A stretch of 64,000 bases of DNA from contig JASGHM010000003.1 in the NCBI GenBank assembly GCA_047602365.1, forward strand, positions 62,001-126,000, written 5' to 3'. Below are positions 7,903-20,198 of this stretch, in pieces. Position numbers and translations under genes: made by a program. The DNA comes from Piscinibacter sp047602365. Lineage in GTDB: Bacteria; Pseudomonadota; Gammaproteobacteria; Burkholderiales; Burkholderiaceae_C. Each line of letters opens with the position of its first letter. Positions within the stretch are counted from its first letter, which is position 1. A model generated the notes under the pieces. That model was not told the origin of the DNA and ran no database searches. It saw only the letters and a program-made list of their open reading frames with translations.

Positions 7903-8481
7903 TCAGCGCGGCAGCAAGCCGCGCAGGCGCTGCGCCAGTTCCCCGGCCTGCCACACCGTGATGCGCTGCTGCGCCGCATAGGGCACGGCGTTCTCGCTCA
8001 GCTCGCCCAGGCCGATGTAGAGCGCATCGGCCGCCCCGGCGGCCTCGCGAGCCGCCTGCAACGCGCGCAGCGACTCGAGGCCGGTGCGCGCCGACTTCCA
8101 GCGCCTGGCGCTGACCAGCATGCGCCGGCCCTGCCGCTCCAGCTCGAAGTCGCAGGCATCGTGCTGGCGGCGCTGCACGCTGTAGCCGTCACGCTGGAAG
8201 GCCTGTTCGAGCAGCGTGGCGAACGGCGCCCAGGCCATCGCCGACAGCGCCGCCTGCGTGCGCTCCACCTGCGCCGCGCTGGGCTTGTCCCACTGCCTGA
8301 CGAAGGCCATCACGCCGATCACCAGGAACGGGAAGCCCGACACCGCGCCGGCCACCCGCCAGCCTTCGGGCAGCAAGGCCGCCATCACCACGCCGATCGC
8401 CGCGGCGATGGCGAGGCTGATCCACCACGGCGAGCGCAGCAGGATCGCGAACAGCGAGTTCGGGGCCATCTGGAACTTCAC
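7903..8481 (-). CDS. membrane protein with Mrr-like restriction endonuclease domain
   Basis: A 192-residue protein with two closely spaced N-terminal membrane helices (about residues 18-62, separated by LLPEGWRVAG) and a soluble C-terminal domain. That domain contains CDFELERQGRRMLVSARRW, a degenerate PD-(D/E)xK-type core of the Mrr_cat family: the acidic CDFE and the lysine two residues after RRW are the plausible active-site elements. Such membrane-tethered Mrr-like proteins are often annotated as restriction endonucleases, but a role in restriction is not shown here; there is no methylase nearby. It lies 32 bases downstream of the phosphotransferase gene in the long minus-strand run. Confidence 0.65.
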   Translation of the reverse strand: MKFQMAPNSLFAILLRSPWWISLAIAAAIGVVMAALLPEGWRVAGAVSGFPFLVIGVMAFVRQWDKPSAAQVERTQAALSAMAWAPFATLLEQAFQRDGYSVQRRQHDACDFELERQGRRMLVSARRWKSARTGLESLRALQAAREAAGAADALYIGLGELSENAVPYAAQQRITVWQAGELAQRLRGLLPR

Positions 8482-8513
8482 GCGGCAGTCTCCTCGAATG
8501 CGAGCGCGCGAGT

Positions 8514-9545
8514 CTATCCGCCGAGTGCGTCCAGTTCGGCCATGACCCTGGCCACGCCTTGCGGCGACAGGTAGTGGTCGACGCGCCCGCGCACATGGGC
8601 GACCAGCGCGGCCTCGCTGTTGCCGTCCGACCAGTCCTCGCCGTCGCCGCCGCCCCGGGCCTCATGCGAGGACAGCACACGCCATTTGGCGCACCAGGTG
8701 ATCGACCACAGCCACATCGCACTGCGCAGCGGCAGCAGTTCGTCCTGCCACGCGCTCGCGCCGTCGCAACGGGCCAGCCAGCGGGACTGGAAGTCGCGCA
8801 CCTCGGCGACCGACAGCAGCGCCGAGCTGGCGGCATCCCAGGTCGTCGAGGTGTAGAGCGTCGCATGCGCCAGGTCCAGCGGCGGCAGGCCGTAGCGCGC
8901 CTTCTCCAGGTCGACCAGCACCGCGCGGCCGTCGCCGCGCACGATGAAGTTGCCCGGATGGGCGTCGAAGGCGATCAGCCGCTTCGGCGACCGACCCGCT
9001 CGGGCACAGTGCGTCGCCAGCGCCGCCCGGCGCGCCTCGATGGCCTGCCGGCTGGCCGGGTCGAGTCGTGCCGCGTCGAGGTGCACCGCCTGTGCGTCGA
9101 TCTGCCCGCTCAGTTCGGCCAGCGGGTCGGCCGCGTCGAGCAGCGGCGCGCGCGCCTGCGCCGCCGGCAGTGGCAGCGAATGAAGGGCCGCCAGCGCGTC
9201 GGCGATCGCCGCCAGGTCGTGCGGCAGGCGCGCCGGCATGCCGATGATCTCCTCGACCAGCAGCGCGCCGCGCGGCAAGGCTGGCGACGGTTGCAGCACG
9301 CCGTGCAGCCGTGGCGCGTGGCCGCTGGCCGAGGCGCGTTCGAAGCAGGCGGCCTGGTAGGCCAGGTTGGCGGCGGCCGGCAGGTCCATCTGACTCTGCT
9401 TCGGAACGCGTGCCAGCACGCCGCTGCCCACCAGCCGCAGGTGCAGATGGGCCAGGCCGCGGTCGGGCAAGGCTTCGAAGGGCGCCTCGGCCCAGGGCGA
9501 GCACGCCTCGGCCAGCGCCGCGCGAAGCGCGTCGACGAGACTCAC
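8514..9545 (-). CDS. APH-family phosphotransferase (aminoglycoside/choline kinase-like)
   Basis: A 343-residue soluble protein with the Brenner-type kinase motif FDAHPGNFIV (catalytic Asp and Asn) followed by the metal-binding Asp in LVDLEKARYG. The N-terminal part (LLVEEIIGMPARLP) fits the hinge of the APH fold. It therefore transfers phosphate from ATP to a small hydroxylated substrate; the identity cannot be read from sequence. The ATG overlaps the stop of the upstream DUF2064-type gene by four bases, implying translational coupling. Co-location with two TIGR0428x-type glycosyltransferases suggests a role in making a phosphorylated sugar or lipid compound (inference). Confidence 0.8.
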   Translation of the reverse strand: MSLVDALRAALAEACSPWAEAPFEALPDRGLAHLHLRLVGSGVLARVPKQSQMDLPAAANLAYQAACFERASASGHAPRLHGVLQPSPALPRGALLVEEIIGMPARLPHDLAAIADALAALHSLPLPAAQARAPLLDAADPLAELSGQIDAQAVHLDAARLDPASRQAIEARRAALATHCARAGRSPKRLIAFDAHPGNFIVRGDGRAVLVDLEKARYGLPPLDLAHATLYTSTTWDAASSALLSVAEVRDFQSRWLARCDGASAWQDELLPLRSAMWLWSITWCAKWRVLSSHEARGGGDGEDWSDGNSEAALVAHVRGRVDHYLSPQGVARVMAELDALGG

Positions 9546-10171
9546 AGCCAGCCTCGCCCGGCCAGATGAACCAGATCGGCCGGCTCGTCGATGTCGTGCA
9601 GCGCCGCCAGCTCGTGCCAGCGCAGCCCGTCGTCGCGCAGGCGCTCACGGGTGAGCGCCATCACCTGCGCCGTGCTCCACGGCATCGCCTCGAACAGCCG
9701 CGGTTCGGCGTGGCGCAGGCCGATCAGCGCGTAGCCGCCGTCGTGCGCCGGCGCGAACACCGCGTCGTGCGTCGTCAGCGCCGCGGCGGCCGCACGCAGC
9801 ACGGCGGCATCGAGTGCCGGCGCATCGGTGCCGATCAGCACGGCGTGCGGGTGGACCGCCAATGCGCGTTCGAAGGCACGCCGCATGCGGGCGCCGAGGT
9901 CCCCCTCGCCTTGCGCCTGCAGCCTCAGGCGCGGGTCGCCGGCCAGTGCAGCGAAGGCCGGGTGAGCAGCATCCGGCGCGCCGCACAGCGTCACCGGCCC
10001 GATGCCGGCAGCCAGCGCCTCGCCGACGGCATGAGCCAGCATGCGCGACGCCAGCGCCGCGGCGCCGTCGGCGCCCAGCGCCGGGATCAGGCGTGTCTTC
10101 GCCAGGCCGGGCACCGGCGCCTTGGCCATCACGATCACGGCGCAGCGGGCTTCGGTGTTCAGCGGTACCAC
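9542..10171 (-). CDS. TIGR04282/DUF2064-type glycosyltransferase
   Basis: A 209-residue protein that starts at GTG (10171). It shows the family signature MAKAPVPGLAKTRLIPALG at the N-terminus (nucleotide-binding loop), VLIGTDAPALD in the middle and APAHDGGYALIGL, all typical of the GT-A-like DUF2064 family that often pairs with a TIGR04283 family 2 glycosyltransferase. It overlaps the upstream glycosyltransferase stop by 13 bases and the downstream kinase start by four. Some members were named from arsenosugar clusters, but there is no arsenic gene here, so the substrate is open. Confidence 0.85.
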   Translation of the reverse strand: MVPLNTEARCAVIVMAKAPVPGLAKTRLIPALGADGAAALASRMLAHAVGEALAAGIGPVTLCGAPDAAHPAFAALAGDPRLRLQAQGEGDLGARMRRAFERALAVHPHAVLIGTDAPALDAAVLRAAAAALTTHDAVFAPAHDGGYALIGLRHAEPRLFEAMPWSTAQVMALTRERLRDDGLRWHELAALHDIDEPADLVHLAGRGWL

Positions 10172-10839
10172 AGGGCCAGTCTATCGGCGCTCACGCCGAG
10201 CGCGTAGAGCAGCCGCAGCCGCCACATCAGCACGATGGTGCGCCACACGCCGCGCTGCTCCCAGCGGCGGCCGGAGGTGCTGACGCGTTCGCGCAGGCAG
10301 GCCGGTGCGTGCAGCCGCCTGAGGCGGATCGACAGCTCGATGTCCTCCATCAACGGCTGGTCGGGGAAGCCGCCCACCGCGTCGAAGGCCGCGCGGGTCA
10401 TGAACATCGCCTGGTCGCCGGTGGCGATGCCGCTCCAGCGCGAGCGCAGGTTCATCAGCGTGGCGATCATCGGCAGCCAGCGCGAACGGCCTTCGATGTG
10501 GACGTCGAAGCGCCCCCAGGCCTGCGGATGCCGGGCCAGCGCGTCGGCGATGAGCTGATCGGCGCGCTCGGGCAGCCGCGTGTCGGCGTGCAGGAACAGC
10601 AGCTGCGCCCCGCTCGCCGACGCCGCGCCGGCGTTCATCTGGCGCGCCCGGCCGCGCGGGCCGTCGACGACACGATCCGCCAGCGGCCGCGCGCGCGCCG
10701 CGCTGTCGTCGGCGCTGCCGCCGTCGACGACGATCAGCTCGGCGCCGCGTTCGCGCAGCGGCGCCAGCGCGCGCAGCGACGCCTCGATGCCGGCCGCCTC
10801 GTTCAGCACCGGCACCACGATGCTCAGCGACGCCGTCAT
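10159..10839 (-). CDS. family 2 glycosyltransferase (TIGR04283 type)
   Basis: A 226-residue GT-A glycosyltransferase. It shows SIVVPVLNEAAGIEASL, the acidic nucleotide-sugar-binding motif LIVVDGGSADDS, RARQMNAGA, LFLHADTRLP (a DxD-like Asp), then TGDQAMFMTRAAFDAVGGFPD and a C-terminal LMEDIELSIRLRRL acceptor-region motif. This set is characteristic of the TIGR04283 group that pairs with TIGR04282 proteins, as here. ATG 10839 overlaps the stop of the upstream membrane gene by four bases. The long open reading upstream of this start in the same frame is a shadow of that gene. Confidence 0.88.
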   Translation of the reverse strand: MTASLSIVVPVLNEAAGIEASLRALAPLRERGAELIVVDGGSADDSAARARPLADRVVDGPRGRARQMNAGAASASGAQLLFLHADTRLPERADQLIADALARHPQAWGRFDVHIEGRSRWLPMIATLMNLRSRWSGIATGDQAMFMTRAAFDAVGGFPDQPLMEDIELSIRLRRLHAPACLRERVSTSGRRWEQRGVWRTIVLMWRLRLLYALGVSADRLALWYR

Positions 10840-11603
10840 GCCGCCCTCGCCAGCCGCCGCTGCGACAGCCCGTACAGGCTCAGCGCGACGGTGATCGCCG
10901 CCGCCCAGGCCGCGGCATAGGCCAGCGGCTGCGGCCAGGCGCCGAGCCCGAGGTACAGCGTGACGAAGAAGGCACCGAAACCCGACAGCCCGCGCACGAA
11001 ACCCCGCAGCAGCGCGACCGTCGCGGCGGCGCCGTAGCGCGGCAGCGTGAAGCAGGGCAGCACGTTGCCGGTGATCGGCACGGCCAGCAGCAGCCCGCTG
11101 AATGCCGCCGGCGCCACACCGGCGCTGCGCACGATCAGCCAGGCCACCGCCACCGCCGCCGCCACACGGCAGGCCAGTTCCGCACGCGGGATGGCCACTG
11201 CGCCAGGCACCACCGGCAGGCGCGGCATCAGCCGTCCGCCAACCGCGAAGGCGGCCAGCGCCAGCGCGCAGGCCAGCCAGGGCGGCAGTTGCAGCAGCGG
11301 CAGCAGCGCGCCGAGCCCGAAGAACACGACGTTGGCCAGCGCCAGCGACCACCACCACGCCCTGCGTGTGGCACTCCAGGCGTAGGTGGCCAGGTGCGCC
11401 ACCGTGGCCGGCAGGCAGATCAGCGTGGCCAGCGCGATGTCGCGCACGCCCTCGGTCGGCGTGGACCACAGCACGAAGCCCATGATCGGCCCGGCGATCA
11501 TCGGCAGGCCGGCCAGCGTGCCGCCCACCGCGTGGCCGAAACGCTTGGCCACCAGCGACGACAGCAGCGCCGAGGCGGCCACCAGCAGCAGCTTCAGCAG
11601 CAT
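10836..11603 (-). CDS. polytopic membrane protein of unknown function
   Basis: A 255-residue, strongly hydrophobic protein with about eight predicted membrane helices arranged as two similar halves. Notable loops are VAKRFGHAVGGTLAGLPMIAGPIMGFVL near the N-terminus and SGLLLAVPITGNVLPCFTLPRYG in the second half; both are short Pro/Gly-rich re-entrant-looking stretches, suggesting a small transporter built from an internal repeat. I do not recognise a characterised family. Its start shares one base with the stop of the 460-residue gene upstream, and its stop overlaps the glycosyltransferase start, so it is translated as part of this operon. Confidence 0.7.
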   Translation of the reverse strand: MLLKLLLVAASALLSSLVAKRFGHAVGGTLAGLPMIAGPIMGFVLWSTPTEGVRDIALATLICLPATVAHLATYAWSATRRAWWWSLALANVVFFGLGALLPLLQLPPWLACALALAAFAVGGRLMPRLPVVPGAVAIPRAELACRVAAAVAVAWLIVRSAGVAPAAFSGLLLAVPITGNVLPCFTLPRYGAAATVALLRGFVRGLSGFGAFFVTLYLGLGAWPQPLAYAAAWAAAITVALSLYGLSQRRLARAA

Positions 11604-12981
11604 CAGCTCAGCAGACCGAAGGCCTTGATCGCGATGAGGTCGCGGCTGCGGATGCGGTCGCGGATGGCGTCGAGGTCGGGGACCTCGTGCACCTCGCCGG
11701 CGTACTTGGCCGCCACCATCCCCGCCGCTTCGCCATCACCCAAGGGCACGCCGGCGCCGGGCTCGCCGAGCCGCACGTCGGCCAGGAAGTACAGCTCGGG
11801 CTGGTAGTTCGCATCGGCCGGAAAGACCAGGCCGAGCGGCCTGAAGTCGACCCGCTCGAAGGCGAACACCGCTTCCATGCCTTCGGCCAGCACATCCAGG
11901 ACCTCGTCCTTGTACTCCTGGCGCAGCAGCGCCCGCGCGTCGAGCCGTGCACGCCCGGGGAAGTCGGGGTAGACGTCGATGAGGCCCGCCACCGCCGCAC
12001 AGTACTGCGCCTCGTCCGCAGCGACCGCATCGCCACGGCGCCGCATCAGCCAGCGGACGCTGCCGCGCACATTGACACGCACCATGGCCGTGATGCCGAG
12101 CGTGTTGGGCGCGAACGAAGGCGGCGTTCCGTCCGGCAGCGCGCCTGCGCGGCCCGCGACCACCTCCGCGATCGCCTCGATCCAGCGCCGCTGCGACTGG
12201 CCGAGCAGGTCGAACATGCAATGCGGCTTCCTGTCGGTCTCGTTCGTGCTCTCCAGCGACAGCGGCACGAAGGCCCAGTTGTGCGCCACGTTGTGGTCGC
12301 GGTAGGCACAGCTGCCGAGCTGGAGCACGAGCCCGTTCGCCTCGCGGGAGACACCGGCCAGCGTCAGCTTGGCGAAGTCGAGCGAGCCCTGCACGGCCTG
12401 GAACAGCCGGTCGGAGGTGATCGCCGAGACCTGCAGCGTGCAGGCGAGTGCCGGATCGAACGCGAAGTGCGGGCTTCCCGTCTCGACCATGATGGCTTCG
12501 CCGTCGCGCAGCGGCACGACGATCGGCGGATGGCTGACGTGGATGTCCAGCCTCTCGAAGGCCTTGGCCTGCAACTGCTTGACCGACGCGCGGAAGGTCA
12601 CCGCATAGCGGTAGACGAACAGCAGCGCGAGCAGCACGACGATGCCGATGTCGATCAGGATCGGCGTGTAGGCCGAGGCCACCTTCTGCAGGATGTCGGG
12701 GATCGAGATCGCCTCGGGAGCGGCGGGGGCCGAGGCCGGTGGAGCCGAGGTAGCGGCGGCCGAGGCCGGAGGCGGGGGCGGCGCGGCGAAGCCCGGCAGG
12801 CCGGCCGTCAGCCACACCGACAGTGCCAGCAGCAGCGCGTAGCCGATCAGCACGGCGCGAAGCCGGGTCAGCTGGCCGGGGAAGACGATCAGCTCGAAGG
12901 TCGAGCGCATCACCGTGTCGGCGGCCCGGGCCCACATCGTCCGCCGCTGCTCCAGCCAGGCGCGGAACTTCCCCTTCTGCT

Positions 12982-12985
<4 letters not shown>
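11603..12985 (-). CDS. unrecognised membrane-anchored protein with Pro/Ala-rich linker
   Basis: A 460-residue protein starting at GTG 12985, which overlaps the stop of the oxoprolinase gene by four bases. The N-terminal third has two membrane helices (about residues 33-60 and 100-120) joined by a Pro/Ala/Ser-rich periplasmic linker. The remaining about 330 residues are soluble with no recognised motif; it contains isolated Cys residues (LGSCAYRDHNVAHNW, PHCMFDLLG) and a C-terminal segment NYQPELYFLADVRLGEPGAG. Its coupling to the 5-oxoprolinase gene suggests a linked role, but I cannot assign one. Confidence 0.65.
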
Positions 12986-16598
<3,613 letters not shown>

Positions 16599-16602
<4 letters not shown>

Positions 16603-17153
16603 AACGATGTGGCGGCGCGCGCCGCCTGGTCATAGAGGCCCGACATGGTGCGCAGCAGCTTGGCCATCTCGCCGATGTCGGCGTTGCGCTCGGTGTCGAG
16701 GTTGTCGACCAGGCAGCTCTCGCGCACCTCGCGGTAGCGGGCCACCGCGGCCTCGCCGGCCGGGGTGGGGCTGTAGAAGACTTCCTTGCCCTGCTTGTCG
16801 CCCTGCGCCAGACCGGCCGCGACCAGCTTCTTCAGCGAGTAGCCGACGACGTGGGTGTCCTCGTAGTTCAGCACGAAGCAGATGTCGGCCAGCTTCTTGT
16901 TGCGTGCGCGGTGGTTGATGTGGTGCAGCACCAGCACGTCGGTGATCGTCAGGTCGGGGCAGCCGGCCGCGGCCATGCAGCGCATCGCCCAGCGCGCGAA
17001 GGCGTTCCACGCGACGATCAGGCCGAACTCGAACTCCGACAGCTCGACGCTGCGCGGCGACACCAGGTGCGACGACGAGACGATGCCGCGCGGCGTACTG
17101 CGCCTGGGCGGCGCGTTCCTTGCTGGGGTTTTGGCCGAAGCCTTGGCAGACAT
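16599..17153 (-). CDS. winged-helix MarR-like transcriptional regulator
   Basis: A 184-residue protein with a basic, Ser/Pro-rich N-terminal tail (about 1-30) and a MarR-like winged-helix domain: LTITDVLVLHHINHRARNKKLADICFVLNYED (helix-turn-helix) and SLKKLVAAGLAQGDKQGKEVFYSPTPAG (wing). It matches the predicted COG5631 MarR-type regulators. It is the first gene of the minus-strand run and divergent from the TRAP genes; the 100-base space between them carries two AACGTT palindromes 30 bp apart, a natural operator for this protein. It likely senses the oxoproline-like substrate (inference). Confidence 0.85.
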
Positions 17154-17168
17154 CCGTGGTTTCCCCGA

Positions 17169-17212
17169 AACGTTGAAGATTTATTGACAATTTATCGGAA
17201 CGTTCTCTAGAC
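17169..17212. promoter_or_regulatory. divergent promoter region with two AACGTT palindromes 30 bp apart
   Basis: AACGTT occurs at 17169-17174 and inside the perfect palindrome GAACGTTC at 17198-17205, 30 bp apart and on the same DNA face. Between and over them lies an unusually AT-rich stretch with a consensus -35 TTGACA (17184-17189) and a -10-like TCTAGA (17206-17211), 16-bp spacer, reading toward the TRAP genes. The second palindrome overlaps the -10 side, so a regulator bound there would repress. Candidate ligand-binder: the MarR-like protein at 16599. Confidence 0.55.
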
Positions 17213-17255
17213 TGCAATCGCCGTCCACCCTCACGACACCCTCGCAGGAGTTCGC

Positions 17256-18236
17256 ATGCCGCTGACCCGCCGCAGCCTGAACGCGGCCGCACTGACCGTG
17301 CTGGCCGCCCTCGCCCCCACCGCCTTCGCGCAGACCAAGTGGGACCTGCCCTCCGCCTACCCGCCGGCGAACTTCCACACCGAGAACCTGAACCAGTTCG
17401 CGGCCGACGTCGACAAGGCCACCGGCGGCAAGCTGAAGATCACGGTGCACTCCAACGCGTCGCTGTTCAAGGCGCCGGAGATCAAGCGTGCGGTGCAGGG
17501 CGGCCAGGCGCAGGCCGGCGAGATCCTGCTGGTGAACTACCAGAACGAGTGGCCGATCTTCGGCGCCGACGGCCTGCCCTTCCTGGCCGACAGCTACGAC
17601 GAGGCCGCCAAGCTCTACAAGGCGCAGCGGCCGCTGCTCGACAAGAAGCTCGGCGAGCAGGGCCTGATGCTGCTGTACTCGGTGGCCTGGCCGCCGCAGG
17701 GCATCTTCGCGAAGAAGCAGATCAACAGCGCGGCCGACCTGAAGGGCATCAAGTGGCGCGCCTACAGCCCGAGCACGGCGCGCATCGCCGAGCTGGTCGG
17801 CGCACAGCCGGTGACCATCCAGCAGGCCGAGCTGAGCCAGGCGATGGCCACCGGCGTGATCGAGAGCTACATGTCCAGCGGCTCGACCGGCTACGACACC
17901 AAGACCTACGAGCACCTGAAGTTCTACATGGACACGCAGGCCTGGCTGCCGAAGAACGCGGTGATCGTCAACAAGGCCGCTTTCGACGCGCTCGACAAGC
18001 CGACCCAGGCTGCGCTGCTGAAGGCCGGCGCCGACGCCGAGGCCCGCGGCTGGTCGACCAGCAAGGCGAAGAACCTCGAGTACCAGGACCTGCTGAAGAA
18101 GAACGGCATGGCCATCGTCGTGCCGACGGCGCAGCTGAAGACCGACATGAAGAAGGTCGGCGACACGATGATCAAGGAGTGGCTGGAGAAGTCCGGCGCC
18201 GAAGGCCAGTCGCTGGTCGACGCGTTCCACAAGTAA
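17256..18236 (+). CDS. dctP: TRAP transporter substrate-binding protein DctP
   Basis: A 326-residue periplasmic protein with a cleavable signal peptide (MPLTRRSLNA through AFAQ, about residue 26). It follows the DctP fold: WDLPSAYPPANFHTENLNQF at the start, GEILLVNYQNEWPIFGADGLPFL, IKWRAYSPSTARIAELVGAQPVTI (the conserved Arg that salt-bridges a carboxylate ligand) and AELSQAMATGVIESYMSS. It captures an organic acid and delivers it to the DctQM membrane subunits encoded next. Substrate not determinable; the neighbouring 5-oxoprolinase suggests a cyclic amide acid. GGAG lies just before the start. Confidence 0.92.
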   Translation: MPLTRRSLNAAALTVLAALAPTAFAQTKWDLPSAYPPANFHTENLNQFAADVDKATGGKLKITVHSNASLFKAPEIKRAVQGGQAQAGEILLVNYQNEWPIFGADGLPFLADSYDEAAKLYKAQRPLLDKKLGEQGLMLLYSVAWPPQGIFAKKQINSAADLKGIKWRAYSPSTARIAELVGAQPVTIQQAELSQAMATGVIESYMSSGSTGYDTKTYEHLKFYMDTQAWLPKNAVIVNKAAFDALDKPTQAALLKAGADAEARGWSTSKAKNLEYQDLLKKNGMAIVVPTAQLKTDMKKVGDTMIKEWLEKSGAEGQSLVDAFHK

Positions 18237-18245
18237 GGAGCGCCC

Positions 18246-18779
18246 GTGCGCCGCGCGCTCGATGCCCTCTACGGCCTGGCCGGGCAGCTGGCCGCGCTGG
18301 CCGTGCTGGCGATCTTCGTGCTGATGATCGCCGCCTCGGTCGGGCGCATGGTCGAGTGGCCGGTTGGCTGGATCAACGACATCGTCGCCTGGCTGTGCGC
18401 GGCCGCGGCCTTCCTCGCGATGGCCGATGCCTTCAAGCATGGCGACTTCGTGCGCGTGACGCTGCTGCTCGAGCGGCTGCCCGACGCGGCCCGGCGCACG
18501 CTCGAGGTGGTCTCGCTGGCCATCGCGGCGGTCGCGATCGGCTACCTCGCCTGGTGGGCCGCACGCTTCACCTGGGAAAGCTGGAAGTTCAACGACATCG
18601 CCACCAACATGGTGGCGGCACCGATGTGGATCCCGCAGATGAGCTTCGTGCTCGGCGCGCTGCTGTTCCTCGTCGCGGTGGTCGACGAGCTGATCATCGT
18701 GCTGCGCGGCGAGAAGCCGACCTACCAGCGTGTCGTCGAAGAGCGCCACGCGCGCGGCGACTACTCGGAGGACATGTGA
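18246..18779 (+). CDS. dctQ: TRAP transporter small permease DctQ
   Basis: A 177-residue inner-membrane protein starting at GTG, ten bases after dctP, with AAGGAG overlapping the dctP stop. Four helices are visible (about 5-30, 42-60, 82-105 and 125-150); the second is followed by the typical DctQ segment DAFKHGDFVRVTLLLERLP. It forms the small membrane subunit that pairs with DctM. The stop overlaps the DctM start by four bases (GTGA). Confidence 0.9.
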   Translation: MRRALDALYGLAGQLAALAVLAIFVLMIAASVGRMVEWPVGWINDIVAWLCAAAAFLAMADAFKHGDFVRVTLLLERLPDAARRTLEVVSLAIAAVAIGYLAWWAARFTWESWKFNDIATNMVAAPMWIPQMSFVLGALLFLVAVVDELIIVLRGEKPTYQRVVEERHARGDYSEDM

Positions 18780-20086
18780 GTCTGATCGCCGTCGGCGGCC
18801 TGCTGCTATTGATCCTGCTGCTGCTGCTCTCCGGCGGCGTCTGGATCGCGATGTCGCTGGCCATCGTCGGCTGGGTCGGGCAGTTCTTCTTCACCACCAC
18901 GCTGCCCGGCAAGAACCTGTTCAGCGCCTTCTGGGAAAGCTCGGCGAGCTGGGAGCTGGCAGCGCTGCCGCTGTTCATCTGGATGGGCGAGATCCTGTTC
19001 CGCACGCGGCTGTCGGAGCAGATGTTCGAGGGCCTCGCGCCCTGGCTGAGCCGCATTCCCGGCCGGCTGATGCACACCACCATCCTCGGCTGCGGCATCT
19101 TCGGGTCGGTGTCGGGCTCCTCGGCGGCGACCTGCGCGACGATCGCCAAGGTCGCGCTGCCCGAGCTGCAGCGCCGCGGCTACGACGAGCGCCTCGCGCT
19201 CGGTTCGCTGGCCACCGCCGGCACGCTGGGCATCCTGATCCCGCCGTCGATCACGATGGTGGTCTACGCGGTGGCGGCCGACGCCAGCGTGATCCGCATC
19301 TTCCTGGCCGGCTTCCTGCCCGGCTTCCTGCTGATGGCGCTGTTCTCCGGCTACATCGGCTGGTGGAGCCTGGCCCACCCGGACCGCGTGCCGCCGGCCG
19401 AGCCGCCGACCAGCTTCGCCGAGAAGCTGCGCCGCTCGGCCAGCCTGATCCCCTGCGCGCTGCTGATCCTGTTCATCGTCTGGGTGCTGGTGGCCGGCTG
19501 GGCCACCGCCACCGAATGTGCCGCCTACGGCGTGCTCGGCTCGCTGGCCATCGCGGCGGCCAGTCGCTCGCTGACCTGGCGCAACTTCTGGGACGGCCTG
19601 GCCAGCGCGACGCGGGTCAGCTGCATGATCATGTTCATCCTCGCCGGCGCCGCCTTCCTGGCCAAGACCATGGCCTTCACCGGCATCCCGCGCGAGCTGG
19701 CCGAGTGGGTGGCGGCCATGAACCTCAGCCCCTACGGGCTGATCAGCGTGCTGGTGGTGGTGTACCTGGTGCTCGGCACCGCGCTGGACGGCATCTCGAT
19801 GATCGTGCTGACCAGCGCAGTGGTGCTGCCGATGATCCAGAAGGCCGGCTTCGACCTGGTCTGGTTCGGCATCTTCATCGTGCTGCTGGTCGAGATCGCC
19901 GAGGTCACGCCGCCGGTGGGTTTCAACCTGTTCGTGCTGCAGAACATGACCGGCAAGGACAGCAACACCATCGCCCGCGCCGCGCTGCCCTTCTTCGGCT
20001 GCCTGGTGCTGTGCATCGGGCTGATCACGCTGTTCCCGGCCATCGTCACCTGGCTGCCCGATGTCGTGATGGGCGTCGCGAAGTAG
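18776..20086 (+). CDS. dctM: TRAP transporter large permease DctM
   Basis: A 436-residue inner-membrane protein with about twelve helices, starting at GTG 18776 coupled to the dctQ stop. Family motifs include SGSSAATCATIAKVALPELQ, ATAGTLGILIPPSITMVVY, the SNTIARAALPFF segment and EVTPPVGFNLFVLQ near the C-terminus. It forms the sodium-dependent transport channel of the DctPQM system. The frame upstream of 18776 remains open but is only the shadow of dctP and dctQ. It is followed after 112 bases, with no recognisable terminator, by the GspE-like gene. Confidence 0.93.
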   Translation: MSLIAVGGLLLLILLLLLSGGVWIAMSLAIVGWVGQFFFTTTLPGKNLFSAFWESSASWELAALPLFIWMGEILFRTRLSEQMFEGLAPWLSRIPGRLMHTTILGCGIFGSVSGSSAATCATIAKVALPELQRRGYDERLALGSLATAGTLGILIPPSITMVVYAVAADASVIRIFLAGFLPGFLLMALFSGYIGWWSLAHPDRVPPAEPPTSFAEKLRRSASLIPCALLILFIVWVLVAGWATATECAAYGVLGSLAIAAASRSLTWRNFWDGLASATRVSCMIMFILAGAAFLAKTMAFTGIPRELAEWVAAMNLSPYGLISVLVVVYLVLGTALDGISMIVLTSAVVLPMIQKAGFDLVWFGIFIVLLVEIAEVTPPVGFNLFVLQNMTGKDSNTIARAALPFFGCLVLCIGLITLFPAIVTWLPDVVMGVAK

Positions 20087-20198
20087 CCGCGGAACTGGGC
20101 CCCCCGGACCCTCCATTTCCGCCCTTCGCCGGCCGCCCCCGGCGCGCACCATCGAGACTGCGACCGCCTGCGTGCGCGGCGCAGACTCGAGGATTGCG

